From NCBI GenBank assembly GCA_000223255.2, contig AFUT01000004.1:89630-153629 (forward strand): DNA of 64,000 nucleotides. The letters are read 5' to 3'. This DNA comes from Streptococcus infantis SK970 (GTDB lineage Bacteria > Bacillota > Bacilli > Lactobacillales > Streptococcaceae). The notes under the pieces were generated by a model that saw only the letters and a list, made by a program, of their open reading frames with translations, was not told where the DNA came from and did no database searches. The translations under genes and the position numbers were made by a program. Below are positions 9,535 to 17,983 of the stretch, piece by piece (position 1 is the stretch's first letter; each line of letters begins with the position of its first letter).

Positions 9535-10427
9535 CGGCGGTTTTCTCCTTCTAGTCGTGTTTCCTCAGCTAAATAACGGATACGCTCCATCACACGTCTA
9601 GCTTCCCAGGTTTCATCATTTCCATTCTTGCCTTTAGCAAAATGTTTTTCCAAATCTTCAAAATTGAAATTTGAGGTAAAGAAGGTTGGCAAATCTTCCT
9701 GCATCCGATATTGGAGAATGACTTGCAAGACTTCATCACGCACCCAAGGCGTTGATTGCTCGGCACCAATATCATCCAAAATCAAGAGTTCAGCTTGCTT
9801 AATTTCATCCACTAAATTCTTGACATTCCCATCACCGATAGCATTTTTGACATCAATGACAAAGCTCGGATAATGAAGAAGGGTAGATGAAACGCCACGT
9901 TTTTCTGACAAATCATGAGCTAGGGCAGCTACCATAAAGCTCTTCCCAACACCAAAGTCTCCATAAAGATAGAGACCTTTACGGACTTCTGGATATTGCT
10001 CAACAAAGGTAAAGAGTTTTTCAAAAACTGGCATGCGCCCCAAGTCATCCAAATCAACTTGAGCTAGACTAGCTTTTTTTAGACTGGCTGGAAGATTGAT
10101 CAGTCTGAGACGACTCTTAATAGCCGCTTCTTTTTCAGCCGCGATTAGTTCCGGAGTTTCCTCATAGGATACATCTGCGTAACCATGATTCATGACTAAA
10201 ATTGGCTTATAACCACGCGCGACATAGTTGGTATCTCCGCGAAGGAACTTATCACGCTCCGTGATGTATTGATTAAACTTAGAGATACTACGATTCAATT
10301 CCTCTTGACTGAGAGATTCCTTCTGGATAAAAGCCACAACATCAGGATCTTTTACGATCTGCTGAACCAAGTCCTGGTATTGAAAACGGCTGGGATGATC
10401 TTTAAGCACATCTCCTACACTTTCCAT
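9531..10427 (-). CDS. dnaI: Primosomal helicase loader DnaI
   Basis: AAA+ ATPase that loads the replicative helicase DnaC with the help of DnaB and DnaD. 298 residues. An N-terminal helicase-binding region (MESVGDVLKDHPSRFQYQDL) precedes an AAA+ domain with Walker A GDFGVGKS near residue 165 and Walker B LLILDDIGAEQ. It lies 26 bp after dnaB, the standard order in streptococci, and overlaps the nitroreductase by 4 bp. Confidence 0.95.
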   Translation of the reverse strand: MESVGDVLKDHPSRFQYQDLVQQIVKDPDVVAFIQKESLSQEELNRSISKFNQYITERDKFLRGDTNYVARGYKPILVMNHGYADVSYEETPELIAAEKEAAIKSRLRLINLPASLKKASLAQVDLDDLGRMPVFEKLFTFVEQYPEVRKGLYLYGDFGVGKSFMVAALAHDLSEKRGVSSTLLHYPSFVIDVKNAIGDGNVKNLVDEIKQAELLILDDIGAEQSTPWVRDEVLQVILQYRMQEDLPTFFTSNFNFEDLEKHFAKGKNGNDETWEARRVMERIRYLAEETRLEGENRR

Positions 10428-10453
10428 CTAGTCTCCTCCTTTTCCTAATCGGT

Positions 10454-11596
10454 CTAACATTTCTTTTTCTTGCGTTCTAATTCCAAGCGAGTTTCTTCGC
10501 TGGTTTCATTTTTATATTCTGGATTACTCCATTTTGGGACATTACTTTTGGCTTGGCTTGTTTTCGCTGATTTTTGTTCTTGCCCCTTTTGATTCTTCTC
10601 TCTGATTCGAAGTACAGCTTCTTCAGCAGTTCTGATCTTGTTATAAGAGTAATCATTGGCCACTTTCATGGCATATTTTTCGTTGAGGTTGGCAGAATCA
10701 ACCTTGTTGAAGGTCAAGAGGATAACAACATTGATAACTTCATCAAGCAAGCCCAAATCTGCCATCTGTTTTAACAAATCACGTTCAGATTGGATAATCC
10801 CTGCATTTCGGGTTTGTTTGATTCCCGCCAAAAATTGTAAAGCTGTTTTACTTTTAGCTTCTCGGATAATGGTCGCTTCTTGGGGACTAAAGTCCGATGA
10901 AACAGACTTTTGAGCTAATTTTTCACGCATACGCTTGACAGAAATAACTTGCGAAACAGCTGTTGCTTTGGCTAGCTGATAGGTCTCAAACCAAGTCCAT
11001 TTTTTCTCAGCAGCAATTGTAAATAGCTCTAAGATATCTGACTGTTCATCTTGGAAACGTAGGCCGTCTCTAGCCATAAGTTGACGAAAATGTTCCAAAT
11101 CAAAATCATTTGTAAAATTAGCTTTTTCGAGTGTTTCATCAGTGTTAGCCATATCTTCTATCTCTGGAAAAACCTGATTCAAAGGAACGGTCAAAGCTTC
11201 TCCCTCCGCAGACTCTTGGCGCAAATCAGAAACTGCTGGCTCACCGATTTTTTTCTCCAATAAGGTACGATAAACCGTATGACGTAAGAAATCTGAGCTA
11301 GAAAGCGTTGGATGAATAGCAAGTTCATAGCCGTCACCCTTTTGATAGAGGGTAACCAAATTGAAGGCTGATAAGATTTTAAAAGCCTTTAAAAGCCTGT
11401 CCATCCCAAAATTGAGATGATTGAGGATAGCTGCAAACAGGTGTTCTTTTTGTCCATCATCCCAAAAAGCTAAGGTATAAAGGTAAAGACTCAGCGCATC
11501 CTGACCGATAATCGGGAGGTAGCACTGCACCAAAGTTGTGGGATCTTGCGACACCCGATTATTCTTTAGAAAAGAAAAACGATCATTAGGCTTCAT
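10454..11596 (-). CDS. dnaB: Replication initiation and membrane attachment protein DnaB
   Basis: Helicase co-loader of Gram-positive bacteria that works with DnaD and DnaI at oriC and in restart. 380 residues. The N terminus (FSFLKNNRVSQDPTTLVQCYLPIIG, then winged-helix sequence up to about 130) and a DnaB/DnaD C-terminal domain around residues 190-330 are recognisable. A lysine- and glutamate-rich tail follows. The start ATG directly follows the nrdR stop (TAAATG), and the pairing nrdR-dnaB-dnaI is conserved in the genus. Confidence 0.94.
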   Translation of the reverse strand: MKPNDRFSFLKNNRVSQDPTTLVQCYLPIIGQDALSLYLYTLAFWDDGQKEHLFAAILNHLNFGMDRLLKAFKILSAFNLVTLYQKGDGYELAIHPTLSSSDFLRHTVYRTLLEKKIGEPAVSDLRQESAEGEALTVPLNQVFPEIEDMANTDETLEKANFTNDFDLEHFRQLMARDGLRFQDEQSDILELFTIAAEKKWTWFETYQLAKATAVSQVISVKRMREKLAQKSVSSDFSPQEATIIREAKSKTALQFLAGIKQTRNAGIIQSERDLLKQMADLGLLDEVINVVILLTFNKVDSANLNEKYAMKVANDYSYNKIRTAEEAVLRIREKNQKGQEQKSAKTSQAKSNVPKWSNPEYKNETSEETRLELERKKKKC

Positions 11597-12070
11597 TTAT
11601 TTTTCCTTTTTCTTCTTTGAAGATTGCGTAATTTGTTTGAGAAGATTTTCTAGCTCGCTCACATCTTTAAAGCTACGATAGACACTAGCAAAACGAACGT
11701 AGGTGATTTCGTCTAGTTCGGCCAACTCTTCCATAACGAGAGAACCAATGTCTTCACTTTGAATTTCATTATCATTGCGACTGAGGAGTTTTTGCTCGAT
11801 ACGATTGACGACCATGCCAATTTCATCACTGGAAACGGGTCGTTTTTGAGCTGAACGAATAATTCCATTAAAGATTTTATCTCTTGAGAACTGCTCCCGT
11901 GTGCCATCCTTTTTGACTACGACTAGCGTTCTTTCTTCTACACGTTCATAGGTCGTAAAACGATGTTGGCATTCTTCACACTCACGTCTTCTTCTAATCG
12001 TATTTCCTTCTTCAGCCTGACGGCTATCGATAACACTTGATTTAGTAGCGCCACATTTTGGACAACGCAT
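11597..12070 (-). CDS. nrdR: Transcriptional repressor NrdR
   Basis: Nucleotide-sensing repressor of ribonucleotide reductase genes. 157 residues from the ATG at 12070, which has AAGGAGGGG upstream; a longer reading frame to 12151 lacks an SD and is not homologous. The zinc ribbon has Cys3, Cys6, Cys31 and Cys34 (RCPKC and RECEEC) and is followed by [10 protein letters not shown] and an ATP-cone. It heads the dnaB-dnaI-der run. I did not find an obvious NrdR box in its own upstream region. Confidence 0.97.
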   Translation of the reverse strand: MRCPKCGATKSSVIDSRQAEEGNTIRRRRECEECQHRFTTYERVEERTLVVVKKDGTREQFSRDKIFNGIIRSAQKRPVSSDEIGMVVNRIEQKLLSRNDNEIQSEDIGSLVMEELAELDEITYVRFASVYRSFKDVSELENLLKQITQSSKKKKEK

Positions 12071-12098
12071 GTCTTCCCCTCCTTGTCGTTTTCTTTTC

Positions 12099-12107
12099 AT
12101 TATACCA
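12099..12107 (-). promoter_or_regulatory. Extended -10 promoter of nrdR
   Basis: Minus-strand TGGTATAAT about 28 bp before the nrdR start. The matching -35 is poor. It diverges from the gntR promoter at 12145-12173. Confidence 0.6.
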
Positions 12108-12144
12108 TTTTTTAAGCAATTCCCAAAATAATTCTCCTTTTGGC

Positions 12145-12173
12145 TTGACAAGTTTTTTGTTTAGTTGTATTAT
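12145..12173 (+). promoter_or_regulatory. Promoter of the GntR-ABC operon
   Basis: TTGACA (12145-12150), 17-bp spacer, TATTAT (12168-12173). The 39 bp to the start codon contain AAAGGAGA. YtrA-type regulators usually repress their own operon from a site over this region; I could not define a clear palindrome. Confidence 0.75.
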
Positions 12174-12212
12174 TTAAGTGACACAAAAAGAAATTGTAGA
12201 AAGGAGACCGTG

Positions 12213-12578
12213 ATGTCCTGGACATTTGATAACAACAAACCCATTTATTTGCAGATAATGGATAAGATCAAGCTGCAAATCGTTTCCCATAAACTAGAAC
12301 CCAACCAACAACTGCCAACTGTCAGAGAACTGGCTAGTGAGGCTGGTGTCAATCCTAATACCATCCAACGTGCCCTATCAGACCTAGAAAGAGAAGGCTT
12401 TGTATACACCAAGCGGACTGCAGGGCGTTTTGTCACCGAGGACTTGGACCTAATCCTCCAATCCCGGAAGCAACTATCAGAAGAACAGCTGCAGCAATTT
12501 GTAACAGGCATGGTAGAATTTGGCTATGAAAAAGAAGAACTACCAACTGTTTTGAGAGATTATATTGAAGGAGTTTAG
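12213..12578 (+). CDS. GntR family (YtrA subfamily) transcriptional regulator
   Basis: 121 residues from the ATG at 12213, chosen for the AAAGGAG eight bases upstream; an earlier ATG at 12165 lies on top of the promoter. The N-terminal winged helix-turn-helix reads LPTVRELASEAGVNPNTIQ, with PIYLQIMDKIKLQI before it. The effector domain is only about 45 residues, which marks the YtrA subfamily. These regulators nearly always control the ABC transporter genes that follow; here the ATPase gene begins 3 bp after the stop. Confidence 0.92.
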   Translation: MSWTFDNNKPIYLQIMDKIKLQIVSHKLEPNQQLPTVRELASEAGVNPNTIQRALSDLEREGFVYTKRTAGRFVTEDLDLILQSRKQLSEEQLQQFVTGMVEFGYEKEELPTVLRDYIEGV

Positions 12579-12581
12579 ACT

Positions 12582-13277
12582 ATGACCTTGTTAACATTTG
12601 AAAATGTTTCAAAATTCTATGGAGCAAGCCCTGCTCTTCAAAATGTTTCCCTTGAAATCCCGGCAGGAAAGATTGTGGGTCTCCTTGGCCCAAACGGTTC
12701 CGGAAAAACAACCCTGATTAAACTAATCAACGGTTTACTCCAACCAGAGCAAGGGCGTATCCTCATCAATGGCATGGAACCAAGCCCAGCAACTAAGGCT
12801 ATCGTTTCTTATCTACCTGATACGACCTATCTCAACGAACAGATGAAGGTCAAAGAAGCTCTTACCTTTTTCAAGACCTTCTATAAAGATTTCAATCTGG
12901 AACGTGCTCAAGGTCTTCTTCGTGACCTTGGTATCGACGAGAATAGCCGTTTCAAGAAACTCTCAAAAGGGAACAAAGAAAAAGTTCAGTTGATCCTTGT
13001 CATGAGTCGTGATGCTCGTTTGTATGTCCTTGACGAACCTATCGGTGGAGTCGACCCTGCAGCTCGTGACTACATCTTGAACACCATCATCAACAACTAC
13101 TCTCCAACTTCGACTGTCTTGATTTCAACTCACTTGATTTCGGACATCGAACCAATCTTGGATGAGATTGTCTTTCTCAAGGACGGAAAAGTTGTCCGTC
13201 AAGGTAATGTGGATGATATTCGTTATGAGTCAGGTGAATCAATTGACCAGCTCTTCCGTCACGAATTCAAAGCCTAG
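12582..13277 (+). CDS. ABC transporter ATP-binding protein
   Basis: 231 residues. Walker A GPNGSGKTT near residues 38-46, Walker B LYVLDEPIGGVDP, and the H-loop ISTHL are intact. The signature is degenerate (LSKGNKEKVQL instead of LSGGQ), as is common in YtrB/BcrA-like exporters. It works with the membrane protein encoded 15 bp downstream. The substrate is unknown; YtrA-linked transporters are often induced by cell-wall antibiotics. Confidence 0.92.
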   Translation: MTLLTFENVSKFYGASPALQNVSLEIPAGKIVGLLGPNGSGKTTLIKLINGLLQPEQGRILINGMEPSPATKAIVSYLPDTTYLNEQMKVKEALTFFKTFYKDFNLERAQGLLRDLGIDENSRFKKLSKGNKEKVQLILVMSRDARLYVLDEPIGGVDPAARDYILNTIINNYSPTSTVLISTHLISDIEPILDEIVFLKDGKVVRQGNVDDIRYESGESIDQLFRHEFKA

Positions 13278-13292
13278 TTAAAGGAGATTGTT

Positions 13293-14024
13293 ATGTTTTG
13301 GAATTTAGTTCGTTATGAATTTAAAAATGTCAACAAATGGTTTTTAGCCCTCTATGCAGCTGTACTATCCTTATCTGTCATCATCGGTATTCAGGGCAGT
13401 AGCCTCTCAAGCACCTATTATCAAGATAAGGGCGTTGTCATGTTAGTATTTCTATCTCTGGTTTTTGGGGGATTGGTTATTACTTTGAGTATCTCAACCT
13501 TGATTTTGATTATTCAACGATTTAAGGGAAGTGTTTACGATCGTCGTGGCTATCTAACTCTCACCCTTCCAGTATCTGAACACCAGATTCTCTCCGCTAA
13601 ACTTCTTGGAGCCTTTGTTTGGTCTTTGACAAGTACAGTGGTCTTCCTTTTTAGCCTTTATATTATCATTTCCATGATTGAACCAGACGCCTTCCTATCT
13701 AGTTTTGCCGAGTATATGCTAAAAAATTATACAGATGATTTCTGGTTAGCCTTGATTTCCTATATTTTTAACACTCTTGCAGGTATTCTTTGTATCTACT
13801 TGTCTATCTCTATCGGCCAACTCTTTAATGAATACCGTACAGCTCTTGCCGTCGTCGCCTACATCGCCATCCAAGTTGTTCTTGGATTTATCACCCTCAA
13901 TCTTCGTATCGATTTCGACTACAATTGGGTATTATCCTTTGAAATTTTCAAAGACTTAATCCTTAGCGTCGGCTTCTATCTCGGAACCTACTATATCTCA
14001 AAGAACAAGGTAAACTTACAATAA
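13293..14024 (+). CDS. ABC transporter permease (six-helix membrane protein)
   Basis: 243 residues with about six hydrophobic helices (near 18-36, 50-72, 105-130, 150-172, 183-200 and 215-235), the plan of ABC-2 type exporters. It begins MFWNLVRYEFKNVNKWFLAL. Sequence conservation alone says little about substrate; the assignment rests on topology and on the ATPase gene just before it. A strong terminator follows at 14030. Confidence 0.87.
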   Translation: MFWNLVRYEFKNVNKWFLALYAAVLSLSVIIGIQGSSLSSTYYQDKGVVMLVFLSLVFGGLVITLSISTLILIIQRFKGSVYDRRGYLTLTLPVSEHQILSAKLLGAFVWSLTSTVVFLFSLYIIISMIEPDAFLSSFAEYMLKNYTDDFWLALISYIFNTLAGILCIYLSISIGQLFNEYRTALAVVAYIAIQVVLGFITLNLRIDFDYNWVLSFEIFKDLILSVGFYLGTYYISKNKVNLQ

Positions 14025-14029
14025 TGAAT

Positions 14030-14065
14030 GAAGCCCCTAGCAAATAAAGCTAGGGGCTTCTTTTT
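14030..14065 (+). terminator. Strong intrinsic terminator after the ABC operon
   Basis: A perfect 12-bp stem (GAAGCCCCTAGC with GCTAGGGGCTTC, 14030-14041 and 14049-14060), a 7-nt loop and TTTTT. It separates the ABC operon from convergent lrgB. Confidence 0.93.
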
Positions 14066-14093
14066 ACACAAAGAAATATAAAATTCTTATTTT

Positions 14094-14789
14094 TTAACTC
14101 AATATCAAACTTGCTACAATTGGACTGATAAAGACATACAGTAAACCTGTGACTCCGATTGCTAAACCAGCCATAGCCCCCGCAACTGGTCCATAGCGAA
14201 AGGCGGTCCCTGTTCCGACAGCGTGACCTGTTCCTCCCAGGGCCAGTCCAGCAGCTACTGGATCGTCAATTTTTAGCCCTTTTAAGAGTGTTGGTCCGAT
14301 AACACTGGTCAAAATACCAGTTGCTACGACCACCACCAAGGTGATTGTTGTAATCCCTTGAAGTTTATCCGTAATCCCAACCGCCATCGCAGTCGTTACA
14401 GACTTGGGAAAAAGCGAAATCGCCAAGAAGAAATCCATACCGAAAAATTTTGCAACTAAAGCTGTAAAAACTGTATTTACAACAACAGCAAGGAAACTAC
14501 TGAGTAGAATACTTCTAACATGGTGTTTCATAAGGTGAAAACTCTTATAAAGAGGAATTCCCAAAGCTACTGTCGAGGGAACTATCAAATTGTTGAGATA
14601 AACCCCACCTTGATAATAGGCCGCGTAAGAAATACCAGTTACTTTAAGAAAAGCAATGATAAATAAGGTCGCTAGTAGCAAAGGAGTTGTCAGAGGATGA
14701 GGGTAGCGTCTAAAGATAATCATCCCTCCGAGATAGGCTAGGATAGACAAGGCTATCCCAAAAAGTGGATTGGATACAAATTCGCTCAT
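14094..14789 (-). CDS. lrgB: LrgB family protein
   Basis: Multi-pass membrane protein of the CidB/LrgB family, 231 residues. The glycine-rich FPKSVTTAMAVGITDKLQG and LALGGTGHAVGTGTAFRYG are family hallmarks. LrgAB has been tied to control of murein hydrolases and autolysis and, in streptococci, to pyruvate uptake in stationary phase. The start overlaps the end of lrgA by 4 bp (ATGA), so the two should be made together. Confidence 0.94.
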   Translation of the reverse strand: MSEFVSNPLFGIALSILAYLGGMIIFRRYPHPLTTPLLLATLFIIAFLKVTGISYAAYYQGGVYLNNLIVPSTVALGIPLYKSFHLMKHHVRSILLSSFLAVVVNTVFTALVAKFFGMDFFLAISLFPKSVTTAMAVGITDKLQGITTITLVVVVATGILTSVIGPTLLKGLKIDDPVAAGLALGGTGHAVGTGTAFRYGPVAGAMAGLAIGVTGLLYVFISPIVASLILS

Positions 14790-15160
14790 TTGGCACCTCT
14801 TTCTTCGTAATCACCTTCATAACGCTTTTTGATAAACTGAACGACCAGCGCAATCAAGATGATATTAATGACTGCCGCAAAAAAGACAATCAAGACAATG
14901 GGCAATAAATAGGGAGCTATCACATCAAATTTCTCCATAATCCCAACTGCAGGAGGCAAAAATAGAATAGTCATATTAGCTAGGAGAAAATTCCCAACCA
15001 TGTTGACATGACGTACCCGCAACCACTTGAACTGCAAGGCTAAAAATAAAATAATTAAACCAATAATGCTTCCAGGAATAGGCAAATGGAAAAAGCTAGA
15101 GATTCCTTCACCAATCAGTGAAATGACAAAGAGAATCATTAACTGAACATATAACTTCAT
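14786..15160 (-). CDS. lrgA: LrgA family (CidA/LrgA holin-like) protein
   Basis: 124 residues, four transmembrane helices, with the family motif IPGSIIGLIILFLAL and LLANMTILFLPPAVGIM. CidA/LrgA proteins are small holin-like membrane proteins that pair with CidB/LrgB. The SD GGAG lies a few bases before the ATG at 15160. The 180-bp region up to the divergent MarR gene must hold the lrgAB control region, but no LytR-like repeat pair was obvious. Confidence 0.93.
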   Translation of the reverse strand: MKLYVQLMILFVISLIGEGISSFFHLPIPGSIIGLIILFLALQFKWLRVRHVNMVGNFLLANMTILFLPPAVGIMEKFDVIAPYLLPIVLIVFFAAVINIILIALVVQFIKKRYEGDYEERGAK

Positions 15161-15244
15161 CGTTTACTCCACAAATAGACTTTCTGCATACCAGTTTACT
15201 CTTTTTTCAGGAAATTTCAAGGAAATACACAAGAAACATCCTTC

Positions 15245-15287
15245 TTGCTATCTCATCTAAAAAGTTGTATACTAATTGCGTGCGCAA
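15245..15287 (+). promoter_or_regulatory. marR promoter with overlapping palindromic operator
   Basis: TTGCTA (15245-15250), 17-bp spacer, TATACT (15268-15273). Two bases after the -10 is a perfect 5-2-5 palindrome TTGCGTGCGCAA (15276-15287), covering the likely start of transcription. The same 12-mer occurs at 15736. This fits autorepression by the MarR protein encoded downstream. Confidence 0.78.
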
Positions 15288-15339
15288 GCATCTTAGATAG
15301 GCAATCTGTTTATAACTACCATATAGAAAGGAGATTGAT

Positions 15340-15720
15340 ATGACTTACATAGAAAAATGGTTTGACTTCAACCGCCGACAAGTAGAGCTAGAAGCCCTTT
15401 TAGAACAAACGATCGCTGAGCAGAGCGACCAAAGTCTAACACTCAAGGAATTCTACCTCTTGCACTTTTTAAATCAGGCTCAAGAGAAATCTTTGAGACA
15501 GATTGACTTGCCAGATAAACTTCATCTGAGCCCTAGCGCTGTATCACGGATGGTGGCACGCCTAGAAGAAAAAAACTGTGGTTTACTTAGTCGGAGATGC
15601 TGCGATCAGGACAAGCGAGCTAGTTTTATCTGCCTCACTAGAGAAGGACAGACGACTCTTGCCTATTTACAAAAAGCTGTTGAAGAAAGCTTAACTACAA
15701 AAGCAGACTGGTTGTTCTAA
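15340..15720 (+). CDS. MarR family transcriptional regulator
   Basis: 126 residues with a winged helix near 35-100: TLKEFYLLHFLNQAQ, then the recognition-helix region LHLSPSAVSRMVARLEEK, then a wing around SRRCCDQDKRASFICLT. The Cys-Cys pair in the wing (RRCCDQDKR) could be redox- or metal-sensitive, which would make sense next to a thioredoxin gene (inference). Its start has AAAGGAG upstream. The duplicated palindrome before this gene and before the next operon suggests it controls both itself and the DUF4649-trxA pair. Confidence 0.88.
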   Translation: MTYIEKWFDFNRRQVELEALLEQTIAEQSDQSLTLKEFYLLHFLNQAQEKSLRQIDLPDKLHLSPSAVSRMVARLEEKNCGLLSRRCCDQDKRASFICLTREGQTTLAYLQKAVEESLTTKADWLF

Positions 15721-15735
15721 ATTTTTCAAAAAAAC

Positions 15736-15785
15736 TTGCGTGCGCAATCAATTTTCTTGACATTCCTTTTTCCGAGGAGTAAAAT
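15736..15785 (+). promoter_or_regulatory. DUF4649-trxA promoter with second copy of the palindrome
   Basis: TTGACA (15757-15762), 17-bp spacer, TAAAAT (15780-15785). The same TTGCGTGCGCAA palindrome lies at 15736-15747, nine bases upstream of the -35. A site upstream of -35 differs from the repressor-like position at the marR promoter and leaves open activation or looping. Confidence 0.72.
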
Positions 15786-15814
15786 GAAGACATGATTTAG
15801 CAAAGGAGAATCCT

Positions 15815-16036
15815 ATGATTGAAATCACTTATTTAGACGCCAGCAAGCAAGAGAGAACAATGACCTTCGAGTCATACGAAGAATTTGAACGTTCTCAACA
15901 TGCCTGCCTGATTGGTGTCGCCGACTATTACCCTGTCCAAAAACTAACCTACAATGGTCATGTTCTGGACTACCATGGGACTTATGGGGATGTTTTCTTC
16001 TATCTCATGAAACAAGATTTAAGCCAATATAACTAA
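15815..16036 (+). CDS. DUF4649 family small protein
   Basis: 73 residues starting MIEITYLDASKQERTMTF. It resembles the short streptococcal family DUF4649, which has no known function. No membrane segment or signal is visible. It begins after AAAGGAG and ends 14 bp before trxA, with a shared promoter, so it may belong to redox maintenance by association only. Confidence 0.82.
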   Translation: MIEITYLDASKQERTMTFESYEEFERSQHACLIGVADYYPVQKLTYNGHVLDYHGTYGDVFFYLMKQDLSQYN

Positions 16037-16050
16037 AAAGGAGAAATACT

Positions 16051-16365
16051 ATGGCAAAAGCAATTACAGATGCAACATTTGAACAAGAAACTAAAGACGG
16101 ATTGGTCTTGGTAGACTTCTGGGCAACTTGGTGTGGTCCATGTCGTATGCAAGGTCCAATCTTGGACAAATTGTCTGAAGAACTTTCAGAAGATGTCTTG
16201 AAGATCGTTAAAATGGACGTTGATGAAAATCCGAATACAGCTCGTGCATTTGGTATCATGTCTATCCCTACTCTTCTCTTCAAGAAAGATGGACAAGTGG
16301 TTAAACAAGTGGCTGGTGTCCACACTGCTGAACAAATCAAAGCTATCGTTGCTGAATTGAGTTAA
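16051..16365 (+). CDS. trxA: Thioredoxin
   Basis: 104 residues. The active site WCGPC (Cys28 and Cys31), FWATWCGPCRM and the cis-proline loop SIPTLLFKKDGQ are intact, so it should be a working dithiol reductase that keeps cytoplasmic proteins reduced, recycled by thioredoxin reductase. It has AAAAGGAGA upstream, is co-transcribed with the DUF4649 gene, and is followed by a strong terminator. Confidence 0.96.
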   Translation: MAKAITDATFEQETKDGLVLVDFWATWCGPCRMQGPILDKLSEELSEDVLKIVKMDVDENPNTARAFGIMSIPTLLFKKDGQVVKQVAGVHTAEQIKAIVAELS

Positions 16366-16370
16366 TCACA

Positions 16371-16400
16371 AATCCCCCACTTCTCATGTGGGGGATTTTA
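16371..16400 (+). terminator. Terminator after trxA
   Basis: AATCCCCCAC and GTGGGGGATT form a perfect 10-bp stem with a 7-nt loop followed by TTAAT. Confidence 0.9.
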
Positions 16401-16406
16401 ATATAT

Positions 16407-16443
16407 AAAAAACCTACTCTCCAATGTGATGAGTAGGTTTTTT
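16407..16443 (-). terminator. Bidirectional terminator before the aquaporin stop
   Basis: AACCTACTC and GAGTAGGTT stem with an 11-nt loop; A tract on one side and T tract on the other. It ends the minus-strand aquaporin gene and backs up the trxA terminator. Confidence 0.85.
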
Positions 16444-16452
16444 GCGTTTCAA

Positions 16453-17121
16453 TTATTCTTCAGTTCCAAGGAAATTTTTAGCAACAAGAGCTGCAAGAAC
16501 TCCACCAACGATTGGTGCAAGAATGAAAATCCAAACTTGTTGAAGAGCTGCGCCACCTACCAATACAGCAGGAGCCAAGCTACGAGCTGGGTTTACTGAA
16601 AGACCAGTAATGTTCAATCCCACAAGGATCAAAGCTGTCAATGACAAACCGATCACCAAACCAGCAATAGCGCCATTCCCTTTGCTTGCTGATGTTACAG
16701 TCATGATCACCAAAACAAACAAGAATGTTGCGATAACTTCAAACAAGAAACCACCAAATACAGTTACACCGTTTGCCAAGGCATTTTCACCAAGACTTGC
16801 AGTTGACATACCTGAATTTGCCAAGAGGAAAAATACAGAAACAGATGCTAAGAAAGCACCAACTACTTGACCAAGGATGTAGTTTACAAGTTCTGAAGAT
16901 GACAAACGTTTGTTAACAAACATAGCGATAGAAACAGCTGGGTTCAAGTGAGCACCTGAAACAGTTCCAATTGAGAAGGCTGCGACTACGATTGCCAAAC
17001 CAAAGGCAAGAGCAATCCCAAGGTGTCCAAGTCCTTCAACACCATTTCCAAAAACAACAGCTCCTGTTCCGATGAACACAAGCATAAAAGTACCGATTAA
17101 TTCAGCAACAAATTTTTTCAT
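16453..17121 (-). CDS. Aquaporin / MIP family channel
   Basis: 222 residues with six helices and two half-helix NPA loops: GAHLNPAVS near residue 65 and GLSVNPARS near 177. The short loop and overall length resemble water-type (AqpZ-like) channels more than glycerol facilitators, which usually carry an Asp after the second NPAR motif; here it is NPARS. Small solutes such as water or hydrogen peroxide are possible. It starts after AAAGGAG, has its own promoter and its own terminator, so it is monocistronic. Confidence 0.92.
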   Translation of the reverse strand: MKKFVAELIGTFMLVFIGTGAVVFGNGVEGLGHLGIALAFGLAIVVAAFSIGTVSGAHLNPAVSIAMFVNKRLSSSELVNYILGQVVGAFLASVSVFFLLANSGMSTASLGENALANGVTVFGGFLFEVIATFLFVLVIMTVTSASKGNGAIAGLVIGLSLTALILVGLNITGLSVNPARSLAPAVLVGGAALQQVWIFILAPIVGGVLAALVAKNFLGTEE

Positions 17122-17152
17122 AATTAGTCTCCTTTATTTCAAACTATGTATT

Positions 17153-17181
17153 AGTCTATCAAATGAAGGAAAGGATTTCAA
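17153..17181 (-). promoter_or_regulatory. Aquaporin promoter
   Basis: Minus-strand TTGAAA (plus 17176-17181), 17-bp spacer, TAGACT (plus 17153-17158), about 32 bp before the start codon. Confidence 0.65.
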
Positions 17182-17341
17182 GAAAATTGACTGGAAAGTT
17201 CTTTAAAAATCAGGAACGACTCGCTTATCCTTAGTACTGAAAGGATTGAATGGCTTCTTTCAAGTCAGCTTGTAAAATGTTTCTTTGGTCTAGTTGGACA
17301 TAGACATCTAACAGACATCGAAGAATTACACCCAGTACAAA

Positions 17342-17377
17342 CAGCACCAAGGACTGTGAAGTAGTGTCTTTGGTGCT
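17342..17377 (-). terminator. Probable terminator after the DUF1307 lipoprotein gene
   Basis: AGCACCAA and TTGGTGCT arms plus inner GAC/GTC pairing, followed on the minus strand by GTTTGT. The stem is strong but the T tract is poor. The rest of 17122-17341 holds the aquaporin promoter and no gene I can support. Confidence 0.5.
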
Positions 17378-17393
17378 GGTTATTTGGTTGAGT

Positions 17394-17954
17394 TTATTCT
17401 GTATATTCAACATAACCTTTTTCTTGTAATTTAGCTGCAACTTCACTAATTTTCAATGGTTTTGGTTTGGTCGCAGGAAATTGATTTGGATCGCGTCGAT
17501 GTAACTCTTTCCAGTCCATAGTTTGGTAATTATATATTACGGTTTGAATGTATTCTCCATCTTCCTTCTCAACTTTAGAGGTTATTCCAGTTACATCCTT
17601 ATAAAGCTCTTGACTTTTGTTCAGAAGTTGAACAACCTCTTCTTCAGATTTGCCTAATCCTTTAGGGTTATAAAAGAAAATACCAATCTGTTTATAGACG
17701 ATGTCATCCTTGAAGTAGTAGATAAGAAATGTTGATCCACCTTTATCTACACGCTTGAATCTTTGTACACCGTCTTTTGGCAGAGCTTCTGTTGTATTTT
17801 GTTTATTATCCGCTTGTGTTGTTGGAGCAATAGTCGTTTCTTGAGCTGTTTGTGTAGTTTCCGCAGCGGTCCCTGCTGAGTTATTTTGTCCGCAAGCTGC
17901 AAGGGCGAAAACCGTTGATAGTAATACGAGCGATGTTTTTAAAGTTTTATTCAT
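17394..17954 (-). CDS. DUF1307 (YehR-like) lipoprotein
   Basis: 186 residues. A signal peptide ends in the lipobox LAAC with Cys21, then a Thr/Gln/Ala-rich linker to about residue 60, then the YehR-type domain (RFKRVDKGGSTFLIYYFK through KISEVAAKLQEKGYVEYTE). It should be a membrane-anchored surface protein of unknown role. GGGAGGAG lies before the ATG at 17954. Just upstream is a fragment of a second, similar gene, so this may be the survivor of a duplicated pair. Confidence 0.9.
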   Translation of the reverse strand: MNKTLKTSLVLLSTVFALAACGQNNSAGTAAETTQTAQETTIAPTTQADNKQNTTEALPKDGVQRFKRVDKGGSTFLIYYFKDDIVYKQIGIFFYNPKGLGKSEEEVVQLLNKSQELYKDVTGITSKVEKEDGEYIQTVIYNYQTMDWKELHRRDPNQFPATKPKPLKISEVAAKLQEKGYVEYTE

Positions 17955-17983
17955 AGTGATTTGCTCCTCCCTCGATCACTTTT

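Noticed and set aside
17231..17446. A 71-codon minus-strand frame overlapping the end of the DUF1307 gene
   Set aside because: It crosses the lipoprotein terminator, has no SD at its start and overlaps conserved codons in another frame.
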